Numbered from the stretch's first letter, positions 44,077 through 53,142 are shown. The stretch: 64,000 nt of DNA from Aestuariivita boseongensis (GCF_001262635.1 NZ_JXYH01000003.1:79650-143649); one strand, 5' to 3'. Numbers and translations are program-made. Notes: a model not told the origin generated them from the letters alone.

Positions 44077-44077
44077 T

Positions 44078-44128
44078 CTTCTGCTATTTCCAAATACATC
44101 CGGGGAGTTTGAGGGGCAGCGCCCCTCA
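44078..44128 (+). repeat. Intergenic repeat with hairpin between hpaE and hpaD
   Basis: Begins CTTCTG, then AAATAC, then a perfect stem TGAGGGGC-AGC-GCCCCTCA (44110-44128). Same architecture as the elements at 3181-3238 and 57879-57936. Confidence 0.5.
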
Positions 44129-44181
44129 TCAAAAACAAGAACAACGCGCCGCAGGCGCACATTTTGACAGGAGCACATCGC

Positions 44182-45162
44182 ATGCCCGTCCCAGCCCCAA
44201 ACCTCTACCCGCCGTTCAACATCCTGCGGCTAAGCCACGTGGATTACGGCGTCACGGATCTGACAGCGTCGAAAACTTTTTACGAAGACGTGCTGGGCCT
44301 GCAGGTGACCTATGAGGACGACACCCGTGTCACCTTCCGCGCGATGGAGGAACGGGGCCATCACTGCATCAACATCGTGCAATCCGATACCGCCGATGTC
44401 CGCGCACTGGCCTTCAAGCTGTTCGATGAGCCCGATCTGGACAAGGCCGAAGCCTTCTTCAAATCCCGCGGCCTGCCCACAGACTGGGTCGACCGCCCCC
44501 ACATGGACCGCGTGCTCAGAACCCAGGATCCCTGGGGCATCCCGCTGGAATTTTACGTCAAGATGGACCGCCTTCCGACAATCCACCAGCAATACAAGCT
44601 CTATCGCGGGGTCAAACCGCTCAGGATCGACCATTTCAACATGTTCAGCGCGGATGTGGACGCCTCGGTCGCCTTCTACAACGACATCGGCTTCCGCGTG
44701 ACCGAATACACCGAGGATGACGACTCTGGCCGCGTCTGGGCCGCCTGGATGCACCGCAAGGGCGGCGTGCATGACGTGGCTTTCACCAACGGCCTCGGCC
44801 CCCGCCTGCATCACACGGCGTTTTGGGTGCCGAACCCGCTCAACATCATCGACCTTCTCGATCTGATGAGCACCACCGGATATGTCGCCAATATCGAACG
44901 CGGTCCCGGCAGGCACGGCATCTCAAACGCCTTCTTCCTTTATGTCCGCGATCCTGATGGCCACCGGATCGAGATCTACTGTTCGGATTACCAAACCGTC
45001 GACCCCGATCTCGAACCAATCCGCTGGAGCCTGACCGACCCGCAACGCCAAACCCTCTGGGGCGCGCCCGCCCCGCGCAGCTGGTTTGAGGAAGGCTCGC
45101 TCTTCGCCGGTGTCACCCCACAGGAAAGCGCGCTGAAGGCGCAACCCATCATCGCCCCGTAA
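44182..45162 (+). CDS. hpaD: 3,4-dihydroxyphenylacetate (homoprotocatechuate) 2,3-dioxygenase
   Basis: A 326-residue type I extradiol dioxygenase built from vicinal-oxygen-chelate repeats. The metal ligands are His in RIDHFNMFSAD, His in RLHHTAFWV and Glu in HRIEIYCSDYQ. It opens the aromatic ring of homoprotocatechuate. The ATG at 44182 follows GACAGGAGCAC. It is in the middle of the hpa operon, followed by two REP-like palindromes and a decarboxylase gene. Confidence 0.95.
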   Translation: MPVPAPNLYPPFNILRLSHVDYGVTDLTASKTFYEDVLGLQVTYEDDTRVTFRAMEERGHHCINIVQSDTADVRALAFKLFDEPDLDKAEAFFKSRGLPTDWVDRPHMDRVLRTQDPWGIPLEFYVKMDRLPTIHQQYKLYRGVKPLRIDHFNMFSADVDASVAFYNDIGFRVTEYTEDDDSGRVWAAWMHRKGGVHDVAFTNGLGPRLHHTAFWVPNPLNIIDLLDLMSTTGYVANIERGPGRHGISNAFFLYVRDPDGHRIEIYCSDYQTVDPDLEPIRWSLTDPQRQTLWGAPAPRSWFEEGSLFAGVTPQESALKAQPIIAP

Positions 45163-45167
45163 CCCCC

Positions 45168-45225
45168 GTCCCGGGCTTGACCCGGGACCTCCACCTGACA
45201 CGAGGCCCCGGATCAGGTCCGGGGC
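45168..45225. repeat. Pair of REP-like palindromes after hpaD
   Basis: Two perfect dyads: GTCCCGGG-CTTGA-CCCGGGAC (45168-45188) and GCCCCGGA-TCAGG-TCCGGGGC (45205-45225). Such CCCGGG...CCCGGG inverted units in mirrored pairs are typical of alphaproteobacterial interspersed palindromic repeats. They lie inside the operon, 20 bp before the next start. Confidence 0.75.
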
Positions 45226-45244
45226 ACAACCGAAAGCCAAGACG

Positions 45245-46642
45245 ATGGACTGGAACGATTTCGAACGCTGGGGCCAGAAGGCCGCCACCTGGGGCGCAGA
45301 CTACCACCGCACGAAACGCGACCGCCCCGTGCGCGCGCAGGTCAAACCGGGTGAAACACTCGCCCAGCTGCCGGACAGCCCGCCCGAAGCCGCCCAACCC
45401 TTGGAGGACATCTGGGACGATTTCCAGAACATCGTGATGCCCGGGATCACCCATTGGCAACACCCGCGCTTCTTTGCCTATTTCAACTCCAACGCCGCGC
45501 CCGCCAGCGTTCTGGCCGAATTCCTCACCTCCATCGTCGCACCCCAGTGCATGCTCTGGCAGACCTCTCCGTCTGCGACGGAGATGGAAACGCGCATGAT
45601 GGACTGGCTGGTCCAGGCGCTGGGTCTACCCCCCACCTACAAGGGTGTCATCCAGGACAGCGCATCCTCCGCCACCCTCGCCGCCGTTCTGACCATGCGC
45701 GAACGCGCGCTGAACTGGGCCGGCAACCAACAGGGTCTCGCCGGGCAAAGACCCCTGCGGATCTACTGCTCCGACCAGGTGCACAGCTCCATCGACCGCG
45801 CCATCTGGGTCGCGGGCATCGGGCAAGACAACCTCATCAAGATCCCCACCAAAGGCCCCCTGCGCGCCATGGACACCGACGCGCTGCAAGCCGCCATCAC
45901 CGCGGACCGCGCCGCAGGCTACCTGCCCGCCGGGATCATCGCAGCGACCGGAGCGACCGGCATGGGCGCCTGCGATGACATGGCCGCCGTCGCCGATGTG
46001 GCAGAGCGCGAAAACCTTTACACTCATCTCGACGCCGCCTGGGCGGGCACTGCCATGATCTGCCCCGAATTCCGCCATCTCTGGGAAGGCGCCGACCGCT
46101 TCGACAGCATCGTCTTCAACCCGCACAAATGGCTGGGCGCACAATTCGACTGCGCCGCGCATTTTCTGCGCGATCCCGACCTTCTGCGCCAAACCCTCGC
46201 CATCCGGCCCGAATACCTCAAAACCCACGCCGAAGCGGACATCACCGACTATTCCGAATGGTCGATCCCCCTGGGCCGCCGCTTCCGCGCGCTGAAACTG
46301 TGGTTCCTCATTCGCGCCTACGGTCTTGACGGCCTCCGCGACCGCATCCGCAACCATGTCAGATGGAGCCAAGAACTCTGCGACCGCCTCCGCGCCGAGC
46401 CGGAGTTTGAGATCGTGACCGACCCCATCCTCTCACTCTGGACCTTCAAGGTGAAAGGCGCGGATAACGACGCGACCCAAGCCCTGGTCGATGCGATCAA
46501 CGATGATGGTCGCATCTACATCACCCAAACGCTGGTCGATGGCCAAAAGGCCATCCGTTTCCAGGCCGGGCAATTCGACTGCACCGAGGCGGATTTTGAC
46601 ACCGCCTTCGACACCATCACGGAAATCGCGAGGCGCGCATGA
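45245..46642 (+). CDS. Aromatic-L-amino-acid (tyrosine/DOPA-type) decarboxylase
   Basis: A 465-residue group II pyridoxal-phosphate decarboxylase. The PLP Lys is Lys295 in FNPHKWLGAQFD, the ring-nitrogen Asp is Asp263 in HLDAAWAGTA, and the stacking His is His180 in SDQVHSSIDR. These enzymes turn tyrosine, DOPA or phenylalanine into the amine. Embedded in the hpa operon (its end overlaps the next gene by four bases), it could feed tyramine or dopamine, after amine and aldehyde oxidation elsewhere, into homoprotocatechuate breakdown. The ATG is preceded by only a weak ribosome binding site. Confidence 0.92.
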   Translation: MDWNDFERWGQKAATWGADYHRTKRDRPVRAQVKPGETLAQLPDSPPEAAQPLEDIWDDFQNIVMPGITHWQHPRFFAYFNSNAAPASVLAEFLTSIVAPQCMLWQTSPSATEMETRMMDWLVQALGLPPTYKGVIQDSASSATLAAVLTMRERALNWAGNQQGLAGQRPLRIYCSDQVHSSIDRAIWVAGIGQDNLIKIPTKGPLRAMDTDALQAAITADRAAGYLPAGIIAATGATGMGACDDMAAVADVAERENLYTHLDAAWAGTAMICPEFRHLWEGADRFDSIVFNPHKWLGAQFDCAAHFLRDPDLLRQTLAIRPEYLKTHAEADITDYSEWSIPLGRRFRALKLWFLIRAYGLDGLRDRIRNHVRWSQELCDRLRAEPEFEIVTDPILSLWTFKVKGADNDATQALVDAINDDGRIYITQTLVDGQKAIRFQAGQFDCTEADFDTAFDTITEIARRA

Positions 46643-47493
46643 AACTGGCCACCGTCACCGCCGATGGCGACACGCTCTACGGCACCATCACCGATGCAGG
46701 CTTCACCGCCCTCTCGCCCCATTTCCCGCAATGGCCCACGCTGCGCGACGTGATCGCAGCGGACGGCCTGCACGATCTGGCCAAAGCCGCACAATCGCAG
46801 GCCCCGACCCATCCGCCAGACAGCTTCACCTATCAGATCCCAATCCCGAATCCCGAAAAGATCATCTGCGTCGGCGTGAATTTCCCCGACCGCAACGCCG
46901 AATACAAAGACGGGGTCGAGGCTCCGCCCAACCCCTCCCTCTTCATCCGCTTCCCGCGCAGCTTCACGGGCCACGACCAACCGCTGATCCGCCCCAAAGC
47001 ATCTGACCAACTGGATTACGAAGGCGAGATTGCCGTGATCATCGGCAAAACCGGCCGCCACATCGCCCAGGAAAACGCGCTGACCCACATTGCCGCCCTC
47101 AGCCTCACCAACGAAGGCACCCTGCGCGACTGGGTCCGCCACGCCAAATTCAACGTCACCCAGGGCAAGAATTTCGACCGCTCGGGCGCGATGGGCCCCT
47201 GGATCGTGCCCTTCACCCACCCAGCCCAGATCGAAGACGTCCGCCTCACCACCCGCGTGAACGGAGAGCTTCGGCAAGACGACCGCACCTCCCGCATGAT
47301 CTTCCCGGTGGCCAAACAGATCGCCTATATCTCCACCTTCACCACGCTGGTGCCCGGCGATATCATCGTCTCCGGCACGCCCACCGGGGCTGGCGCGCGG
47401 CTGGATCCGCCGCAATACCTGCGCCCCGGCGACGTGATCGAGGTCGAAGCGGAAGGCATCGGCATCCTGCGCAACACGGTTGAGGACGAATGA
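46639..47493 (+). CDS. hpaG: Fumarylacetoacetate hydrolase-family enzyme (HpaG-type decarboxylase/isomerase)
   Basis: A 284-residue FAH-fold protein. The metal site is in DYEGEIAVIIGKTGRHI and NDE-like SLTNEGTLRDW, and GDIIVSGTPTGAGA is the family end motif. In this operon it should act on 5-oxopent-3-ene-1,2,5-tricarboxylate and its isomer (HpaG step). E. coli HpaG is a tandem of two such domains, whereas this is one domain. It overlaps the decarboxylase before it and hpaH after it by four bases each. Confidence 0.88.
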   Translation: MKLATVTADGDTLYGTITDAGFTALSPHFPQWPTLRDVIAADGLHDLAKAAQSQAPTHPPDSFTYQIPIPNPEKIICVGVNFPDRNAEYKDGVEAPPNPSLFIRFPRSFTGHDQPLIRPKASDQLDYEGEIAVIIGKTGRHIAQENALTHIAALSLTNEGTLRDWVRHAKFNVTQGKNFDRSGAMGPWIVPFTHPAQIEDVRLTTRVNGELRQDDRTSRMIFPVAKQIAYISTFTTLVPGDIIVSGTPTGAGARLDPPQYLRPGDVIEVEAEGIGILRNTVEDE

Positions 47494-48284
47494 CACCAGA
47501 CGACATCACCCGCGCCGCCGCAGACCTTTTTGCCGCAGACCATCTGGGCCAACAGATGGGCCTCCTGTCACGCCGCCACCCTCAGATGACCATGGACGAT
47601 GCCTATGCCGTCCAATCCGCTCTGGTGGCCCAAAAGATCGCCGCTGGCCGCCGCAAAATCGGCTGGAAAATCGGCCTCACCAGCCGCGCTATGCAGGACG
47701 CGCTGAAGATCGACACCCCAGACAGCGGCGTTTTGCTGGACGACATGGCGTTTGAAACCGGCGGCACCGTGCCAAAGAACCGCTTCATCCAACCAAGGAT
47801 CGAGGCCGAGATCGCCTTTGTCATGAAATCCCCCCTGACGGGCGATGTCACCCGCGACGACATCATCTCCGCAACGGATTACGTCTGCCCCAGCCTGGAA
47901 ATCCTCGACACCCGCATCCTGCGCGCCGATCCGGAAACGGGCCAAACCCGCACCATCGTGGACACGATCTCCGACAACGCTGCCAATGCAGGCGTCGTGC
48001 TGGGCACCGACCGCCACGCCCCCGACACTGATCTGCGCTGGGTCGGCGCCATCGTCACCCGCAACGGCACGGTCGAGGAAACCGGCCTCGGCGCAGGTGT
48101 GCTGAACGATCCCGTCACCTCCGTCCTCTGGCTCGCCCAGCGAATGGAGCAATACGGCCAACAGATCGAGGCCGGTGACATCGTCCTCTCCGGCTCTTTC
48201 ATCCGCCCTGTGGAATGCCCGCCCGGCAGCGACATCCACGCCGATTTCGGCCCCTTCGGCCATGTCTCCATCGCCTTCGCATAA
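47490..48284 (+). CDS. hpaH: 2-oxo-hept-4-ene-1,7-dioate hydratase
   Basis: A 264-residue hydratase of the 2-keto-4-pentenoate hydratase family. KIGWKIGLTSRAMQDALKID, EAEIAFVMKSPL and DIVLSGSFIRPVECPPG are diagnostic, with the metal-binding Glu residues in RIEAEIAF. It hydrates the decarboxylated intermediate for cleavage by HpaI. It overlaps hpaG by four bases. Confidence 0.95.
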   Translation: MTPDDITRAAADLFAADHLGQQMGLLSRRHPQMTMDDAYAVQSALVAQKIAAGRRKIGWKIGLTSRAMQDALKIDTPDSGVLLDDMAFETGGTVPKNRFIQPRIEAEIAFVMKSPLTGDVTRDDIISATDYVCPSLEILDTRILRADPETGQTRTIVDTISDNAANAGVVLGTDRHAPDTDLRWVGAIVTRNGTVEETGLGAGVLNDPVTSVLWLAQRMEQYGQQIEAGDIVLSGSFIRPVECPPGSDIHADFGPFGHVSIAFA

Positions 48285-48295
48285 GGACCAGCCCC

Positions 48296-49063
48296 ATGCC
48301 CGCACCCACAAACACCTTCAAACAGCGCCTCAAGGCAGGAGACCGTCTGATCGGCTGCTGGATGACGCTCGCCGATATCTACTCCGCCGAAGTGCTGGGC
48401 ACCGCCGGGTTCGACTGGGTCGTCGTCGATGGCGAACACTCCCCCAACGATATCCGGTCGATGCGCGACCAACTGATCGCGCTTGAGGCCTCCGACACCC
48501 ACCCGGTTGTCCGCGTGCCCATCGGCGAAACCCGCCTGATCAAACAGGTGCTCGATATCGGTGCGCAAACCGTGCTGGTGCCGATGGTGGAAACCGCCGA
48601 ACAAGCGCAAGAGCTTGTGCGCGCCTGCCGCTACCCGCCAGAGGGCACGCGTGGCGTCGGAGCTTCCGCCGCCCGCGCCTCCCGCTTCGGGTCCATTCCC
48701 GACTACATCGCCACCGCCGACGATCAGATCTGCCTCTTGGTTCAGGTCGAAAACCGCGCCGGCATCGCCAATATTGACGAGATCCTTGCAGTCGAAGGCG
48801 TCGATGGCGTCTTCATCGGCCCGGCCGACCTTTCCACCGATATGGGCCACCAGGGCAACTCCAGTGCGCCAGAGGTCGAACAGGTCATCCTCGCCACGCT
48901 CCAGCGCATCAAGGACGCGGGCAAAGCGCCCGGCATCCTCTCCACCAAAGACGAAACCACAGCCCTCTACCGCGACGGCGGCGCACAGTTCCTCGCCGTG
49001 GGCATTGACCTGCTTATGCTCGCCCGCGCTACGCGCGAAGCTGCCGCCAAATGGAAAACCTGA
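48296..49063 (+). CDS. hpaI: 4-hydroxy-2-oxoheptanedioate aldolase
   Basis: A 255-residue class II pyruvate aldolase (HpcH/HpaI family). DWVVVDGEHSPND, LVQVENRAGIANIDEI with the metal-ligand Glu, and GVFIGPADLSTDMG with the ligand Asp are all present. It splits the C7 acid into pyruvate and succinate semialdehyde. The ATG at 48296 follows AAGGACC. Last gene of the operon. A hairpin overlaps its stop codon. Confidence 0.95.
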   Translation: MPAPTNTFKQRLKAGDRLIGCWMTLADIYSAEVLGTAGFDWVVVDGEHSPNDIRSMRDQLIALEASDTHPVVRVPIGETRLIKQVLDIGAQTVLVPMVETAEQAQELVRACRYPPEGTRGVGASAARASRFGSIPDYIATADDQICLLVQVENRAGIANIDEILAVEGVDGVFIGPADLSTDMGHQGNSSAPEVEQVILATLQRIKDAGKAPGILSTKDETTALYRDGGAQFLAVGIDLLMLARATREAAAKWKT

Positions 49064-49101
49064 CCCCCGCCTCTTTGGGGTTGTAAACACCCTCGGGGGT
49101 C
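49062..49101 (+). terminator. Hairpin at the end of the hpa operon
   Basis: GACCCCCG (starting inside the hpaI stop codon) pairs with CGGGGGTC, and GGGGT/ACCCT can pair inside it. There is no T-run downstream, so it may end transcription only inefficiently before the convergent DUF3095 gene. Confidence 0.5.
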
Positions 49102-49120
49102 AGCCCATTCGAAACCAAAT

Positions 49121-50260
49121 CTACCGGGCCTTCATACGGGACGCCGCCAATGTATACCCACCCGCGGCGCCGTCGATGAAGTGAACGTGATCGTCCTGCA
49201 TCACGCTTGGAACGATGCAGGTCATCATCGCCTCTGCCTGCTCGGAAATGCCATAGCGCAAGAAACCGTCCTCGCGCGCCTGCTCAAGCAGGTGAACGAT
49301 CCTGTCGCGCGTGCCCGCATCGCAGTCAATTGTCATCTTCAGCCCATCTTCGAACTTCCGGAAATCCGCGTTCTCGCCCGTCAGCCGGGCATAGCGGCGC
49401 GGATCGAAACTGCCCAGCTTTGCTCCCAACCTGATCAGAAGCCAGGCAAGGAAAGTCTCGAACAGAACTTTCCTATAGCTTGATTTCAAAGGGGAATTCC
49501 CACGTTGCGCATGGGCTTCCAGCATCGCGCCGGAAGGGGGCCAGGATGTGCCCGGCCCCTCTGCCGGCACCGGATGGCCCTGGAGTTCCAAGGGGTAAGC
49601 CAGCGCGATCACCTCGGCGGCCACCTGCGTAAAGGCCGTTCCCGCCCCATCAGCAGGCACAGCGACCAAAGACAGGATCAGCCCATTGCGGGCCGTCATA
49701 TGAGACCAGCGGCAGGACAGCCCGGTCAGATCCGGCAGCGCCCCTTCAGGCGCGGGCAGAACGCCGTATCGCCCCGATTTCATCTGCGCTTCCGCCCAGC
49801 TGAGACCGCCACCCGCGAACATCGCATACTGCGCATGAGGCGATGCCTGATACTTTGCCACGCGCACCGGATGGCCAGCGGCCGCGCAGTCCGATGCCGG
49901 AACCAGGGCCGCGCGCAGGGTGATGTCGAATTCGGCCTTCGCCCAGCGCACAGTGGCGGACAGCGCATCTGCCACGGATTCCTCCGCACCGGGCCAGATC
50001 GCAAATCCGGCGCCGTCACCACCAAAGATGAAGGGAAAACTGCGGCCGCCCAAAGCATTCATCACCGCCGAAATCACGGCCGCGCCAACCATATTGACCG
50101 TTTTGTACATGCCCGCGTCGACCAATTGTGTGGATTGTACAATATCGGACACCCCTACAAGCCAGTCTCCCGGCAGCGCGGCATAATGTTTGGGATCGGC
50201 CAGGTCGCGGAAATCCAGGCATGGCGGCAGGTCGTCGAAAAAGGGTTCGCTTCCGGACAT
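49121..50260 (-). CDS. DUF3095 protein with class III cyclase-like Asp motifs
   Basis: A 379-residue protein matching the DUF3095 layout (N-terminal domain with YAALPGDWLVGVSDIVQSTQ and FPFIFGGDGAGFAIWPG). Asp39 in SDIVQST and Asp82 in GGDGAGF are 43 residues apart. That is the spacing and context of the two metal-binding Asp residues of class III nucleotide cyclases (DI--ST and GDG). I infer a cyclase-related fold. Activity is not established. The C-terminal half (about 240-370) has a four-helix look with many charged residues. It is convergent with hpaI and divergent from the MFS gene. Confidence 0.8.
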   Translation of the reverse strand: MSGSEPFFDDLPPCLDFRDLADPKHYAALPGDWLVGVSDIVQSTQLVDAGMYKTVNMVGAAVISAVMNALGGRSFPFIFGGDGAGFAIWPGAEESVADALSATVRWAKAEFDITLRAALVPASDCAAAGHPVRVAKYQASPHAQYAMFAGGGLSWAEAQMKSGRYGVLPAPEGALPDLTGLSCRWSHMTARNGLILSLVAVPADGAGTAFTQVAAEVIALAYPLELQGHPVPAEGPGTSWPPSGAMLEAHAQRGNSPLKSSYRKVLFETFLAWLLIRLGAKLGSFDPRRYARLTGENADFRKFEDGLKMTIDCDAGTRDRIVHLLEQAREDGFLRYGISEQAEAMMTCIVPSVMQDDHVHFIDGAAGGYTLAASRMKAR

Positions 50261-50342
50261 GGCACCAGCCTAAGCACAGGCGGCGTCCCCTTGCCAGCGA
50301 TCCCGCATCATGTCACGCAGTCGTCAGGAGGAACACATCACG

Positions 50343-51515
50343 ATGAAAGCCGGTCTGATCATGCTGTGTCTGGCCTATGTGCTCAGCCAGTTTTTCCGCG
50401 CGTTCCTCGCCGTTCTGGCCAGCGTGCTTGAGACCGACATCGGCGCCACGGCCGAAGATCTGGCCTTTGCCTCGGGGCTCTGGTTTCTGGTTTTCGCGGT
50501 GATGCAACTGCCCGTCGGATGGGCGCTGGATCACATCGGGCCAAGGCGCACGGCGGCGACGCTTCTGGCCATCGGTGCGGGCGGCGGATCCCTGCTGTTT
50601 GCGCTGGCAACGGCTCCCTGGCAAATCGCGGCGGCGATGGGGTTGATCGGGCTTGGCTGTTCGCCCGCGCTGATGGCATCCTATTTCATCTTCGCGCGCG
50701 AATTTCCCCCGGCGAAATTCGCCACGCTGGCCGCGCTCATGCTGGGTGTGGCCTCTCTTGGCAATTTGCTGGCCTCCTATCCCACGGCTCTGGCCAGCGA
50801 CACGATTGGCTGGCGGGCCACGCTGGGCACCCTGTCCGGGCTGAGCTTTGCGATTGCCCTGGGCATTTTCCTGACCGTGCGCGACCCCAGACATCTGGGA
50901 GGGGAGACCAAGGGATCGCTTCTGGATATTCTCAAGATGCCGGTGGTCTGGCCCATTTTCGCGCTGATGCTGGTGAACTATGCGCCCACGGGCGCGATCC
51001 GGGGTTTATGGATCGGTCCTTACCTGACAGACGTCTACGGATTAAGCGCCACGCAGGTTGGCCAGGCCACACTGGCGATGGCGGTGGCGATGATCCTGGG
51101 CACTTTTGCCTTTGGCCCGCTGGACCGTCTGCTGGGCACGCGGAAATGGGTGATCCTGACAGGCAACCTGATTTGCGGGCTCAGCGTGCTGACCCTTGCC
51201 ATCTTCATAGAATCGGGCGTGCTGGCGGCGGTGGTCCTTCTGGCACTGGCGGGATTCACCGGGGCGACCTATCCCATCATCATCGCCCATGCGCGCGCGT
51301 TCTTTCCGCCGCATCTGACCGGGCGCGGCGTGACACTGACCAACCTGTGCGCGATGGGCGGGATCGGCGTCATGCAGTCTTTTTCGGGCAGGTTGCACAC
51401 ACAGTACCAGGGCGCCGAGGCCAGCTTGCCCTATCAGATGATCTTCGGATTTTTCGCGGTCAGCCTTCTGGTCGGTGTCGCGATTTATCTGTTTTCCCGC
51501 GACTCCGTGGACTGA
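50343..51515 (+). CDS. Major facilitator superfamily transporter
   Basis: A 390-residue protein with 12 predicted helices. The first intracellular loop motif is seen as GWALDHIGPRRTAATLLAIG, and its counterpart in the second half is FGPLDRLLGTRKWVILTGN. The start at 50343 (MKAGLIMLCL) is chosen since CAGGAGGAAC lies upstream and the longer form adds only a basic stretch. No substrate motif. It is followed by asd after an 84-bp gap. Confidence 0.88.
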   Translation: MKAGLIMLCLAYVLSQFFRAFLAVLASVLETDIGATAEDLAFASGLWFLVFAVMQLPVGWALDHIGPRRTAATLLAIGAGGGSLLFALATAPWQIAAAMGLIGLGCSPALMASYFIFAREFPPAKFATLAALMLGVASLGNLLASYPTALASDTIGWRATLGTLSGLSFAIALGIFLTVRDPRHLGGETKGSLLDILKMPVVWPIFALMLVNYAPTGAIRGLWIGPYLTDVYGLSATQVGQATLAMAVAMILGTFAFGPLDRLLGTRKWVILTGNLICGLSVLTLAIFIESGVLAAVVLLALAGFTGATYPIIIAHARAFFPPHLTGRGVTLTNLCAMGGIGVMQSFSGRLHTQYQGAEASLPYQMIFGFFAVSLLVGVAIYLFSRDSVD

Positions 51516-51599
51516 TATCCCCCCTTTCCCCGGAAGCGGAACAGGTATATCAGGCCGCGCGGGCGGCGGAGCGCCTCCCGACAGATCGGAGAAAACAAA

Positions 51600-52622
51600 A
51601 TGGGTTACAAAGTCGTCGTCGCGGGCGCCACCGGCAATGTGGGCCGCGAAATGCTGAACATCCTGGCCGAGCGCCAGTTTCCTGTGGATGAGCTTGCCGT
51701 GCTGGCGTCGCGCCGCTCGCTGGGCACGGAAGTGACGTTTGGCGACAAGACGCTCAAGACCCAGGATATCGACCAGTTCGACTGGGCCGGCTGGGACATG
51801 GCGCTGTTTGCCATCGGGTCCGAGGCCACGAAAGTGCACGCGCCCAAGGCCGCCAAGGCGGGCTGCGTGGTCATCGATAACTCCTCGCTATATCGCTATG
51901 ACCCGGATATCCCGCTGATTGTACCCGAGGTGAACCCCCAGGCGATCCACGACTATTCCAAGAAAAACATCATCGCGAACCCCAACTGCTCGACTGCGCA
52001 GATGGTTGTGGCGCTGAAACCGCTGCATGACCGCGCGACGATCAAACGGGTGGTGGTGTCGACCTATCAATCCGTGTCCGGAGCGGGCAAGGACGGCATG
52101 GACGAGCTCTGGGATCAGACAAAGGCGGTCTACAACCCGACATCTGACGTGCCGCCCAAGAAATTCACCAAGCAGATCGCCTTCAACGTGATCCCGCATA
52201 TCGACGTCTTCATGGAAGACGGATCGACCAAAGAAGAATGGAAAATGGTGGCCGAGACGAAGAAGATCGTCGACCCCAAGATCAAGGTCACGGCAACCTG
52301 CGTGCGCGTGCCCGTGTTTGTTGGCCATTCCGAGGCGATCAATATCGAAACCGAAGACTTCCTGGATGAGGACGAGGCCCGCGATATCCTGCGCGAAGCG
52401 CCGGGTATCATGGTGATCGACAAGCGCGAGGACGGCGGCTACGTCACGCCAGTGGAATGCGCGGGCGATTTTGCGACCTTCATCAGCCGCATCCGCCAGG
52501 ATTCAACCATCGAAAACGGTCTGAACTTCTGGTGCGTCTCGGACAACCTGCGCAAGGGCGCGGCGCTGAATGCGGTTCAAATCGCAGAGCTTCTGGGCCG
52601 CGAGGTTCTGAAAAAGGGCTGA
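51600..52622 (+). CDS. asd: Aspartate-semialdehyde dehydrogenase
   Basis: A 340-residue enzyme that makes aspartate semialdehyde for lysine, threonine, methionine and diaminopimelate. GATGNVGREMLNILAER is the NADP motif, LASRRSLGTEV the phosphate loop, and PNCSTAQMV carries the catalytic Cys. DNLRKGAALNAVQIAELL is the family's C-terminus. GGAG lies upstream of the ATG and a strong terminator follows, so it is a single-gene unit. Confidence 0.97.
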   Translation: MGYKVVVAGATGNVGREMLNILAERQFPVDELAVLASRRSLGTEVTFGDKTLKTQDIDQFDWAGWDMALFAIGSEATKVHAPKAAKAGCVVIDNSSLYRYDPDIPLIVPEVNPQAIHDYSKKNIIANPNCSTAQMVVALKPLHDRATIKRVVVSTYQSVSGAGKDGMDELWDQTKAVYNPTSDVPPKKFTKQIAFNVIPHIDVFMEDGSTKEEWKMVAETKKIVDPKIKVTATCVRVPVFVGHSEAINIETEDFLDEDEARDILREAPGIMVIDKREDGGYVTPVECAGDFATFISRIRQDSTIENGLNFWCVSDNLRKGAALNAVQIAELLGREVLKKG

Positions 52623-52648
52623 CGCCGGGATAGACTGCAAAACCAATC

Positions 52649-52674
52649 AGGGCGCCCGCCGGGCGCCCTTTTTC
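52649..52674 (+). terminator. Rho-independent terminator after asd
   Basis: A nine-base-pair stem AGGGCGCCC/GGGCGCCCT with a three-base loop, running into TTTTTC. Confidence 0.9.
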
Positions 52675-52819
52675 TTTCGGCTGTGCAAAGAGCCGCGGAT
52701 TTTGTGCAACAGTTTTACACCAGCCGTTGTCATTGTCCTGATTTCAGACACAATTTCTGATTTCACTATCTCCACAACAAAAATCCGAGGCAGAGTTTCT
52801 ATAGGGATAGGAGACGGAC

Positions 52820-53137
52820 ATGTTCGAGGAAGAGCGCTTGCACAGCGCCGCACAGAGCGCAGCATTGGACAGCGAAACCGCGTGCCTTCTGCGCAGCTTT
52901 CTGGTTCCGGCCATCAACGCAGCACGCGATTGGCACGAACTGACGGTTAAACTGCATGACATGGGGTATGACCTGAGCTTCCGCGACGGGCGTTTGATCT
53001 TCAAGCGCGCCAATGACGGGGCCGAGATCGGAACCGGCGAATTCATGGGCACGCCGCTGCGCAGCCTGGTGGACAAGCTGGGCCGCCCGTCGATCCGGGT
53101 CAGCCCGGATGGGCATACCGGGTCGCTGACCGTTTGA
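52820..53137 (+). CDS. Small soluble protein of unknown function
   Basis: A 105-residue protein with a helical N-terminal half (LRSFLVPAINAARDWHELTV) and a C-terminal beta-rich part (GYDLSFRDGRLIFKRANDG, then GTPLRSLVDKLGRPSIRV). GATAGGAGACGG precedes the ATG. The pattern of a short helix-loop that ends in LGRPSIRV recalls small accessory domains of mobilisation proteins, but I cannot assign it. The 197-bp gap upstream is A/T-rich and must hold its promoter. Two perfect palindromes follow the gene. Confidence 0.65.
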   Translation: MFEEERLHSAAQSAALDSETACLLRSFLVPAINAARDWHELTVKLHDMGYDLSFRDGRLIFKRANDGAEIGTGEFMGTPLRSLVDKLGRPSIRVSPDGHTGSLTV

Positions 53138-53142
53138 CGCGA

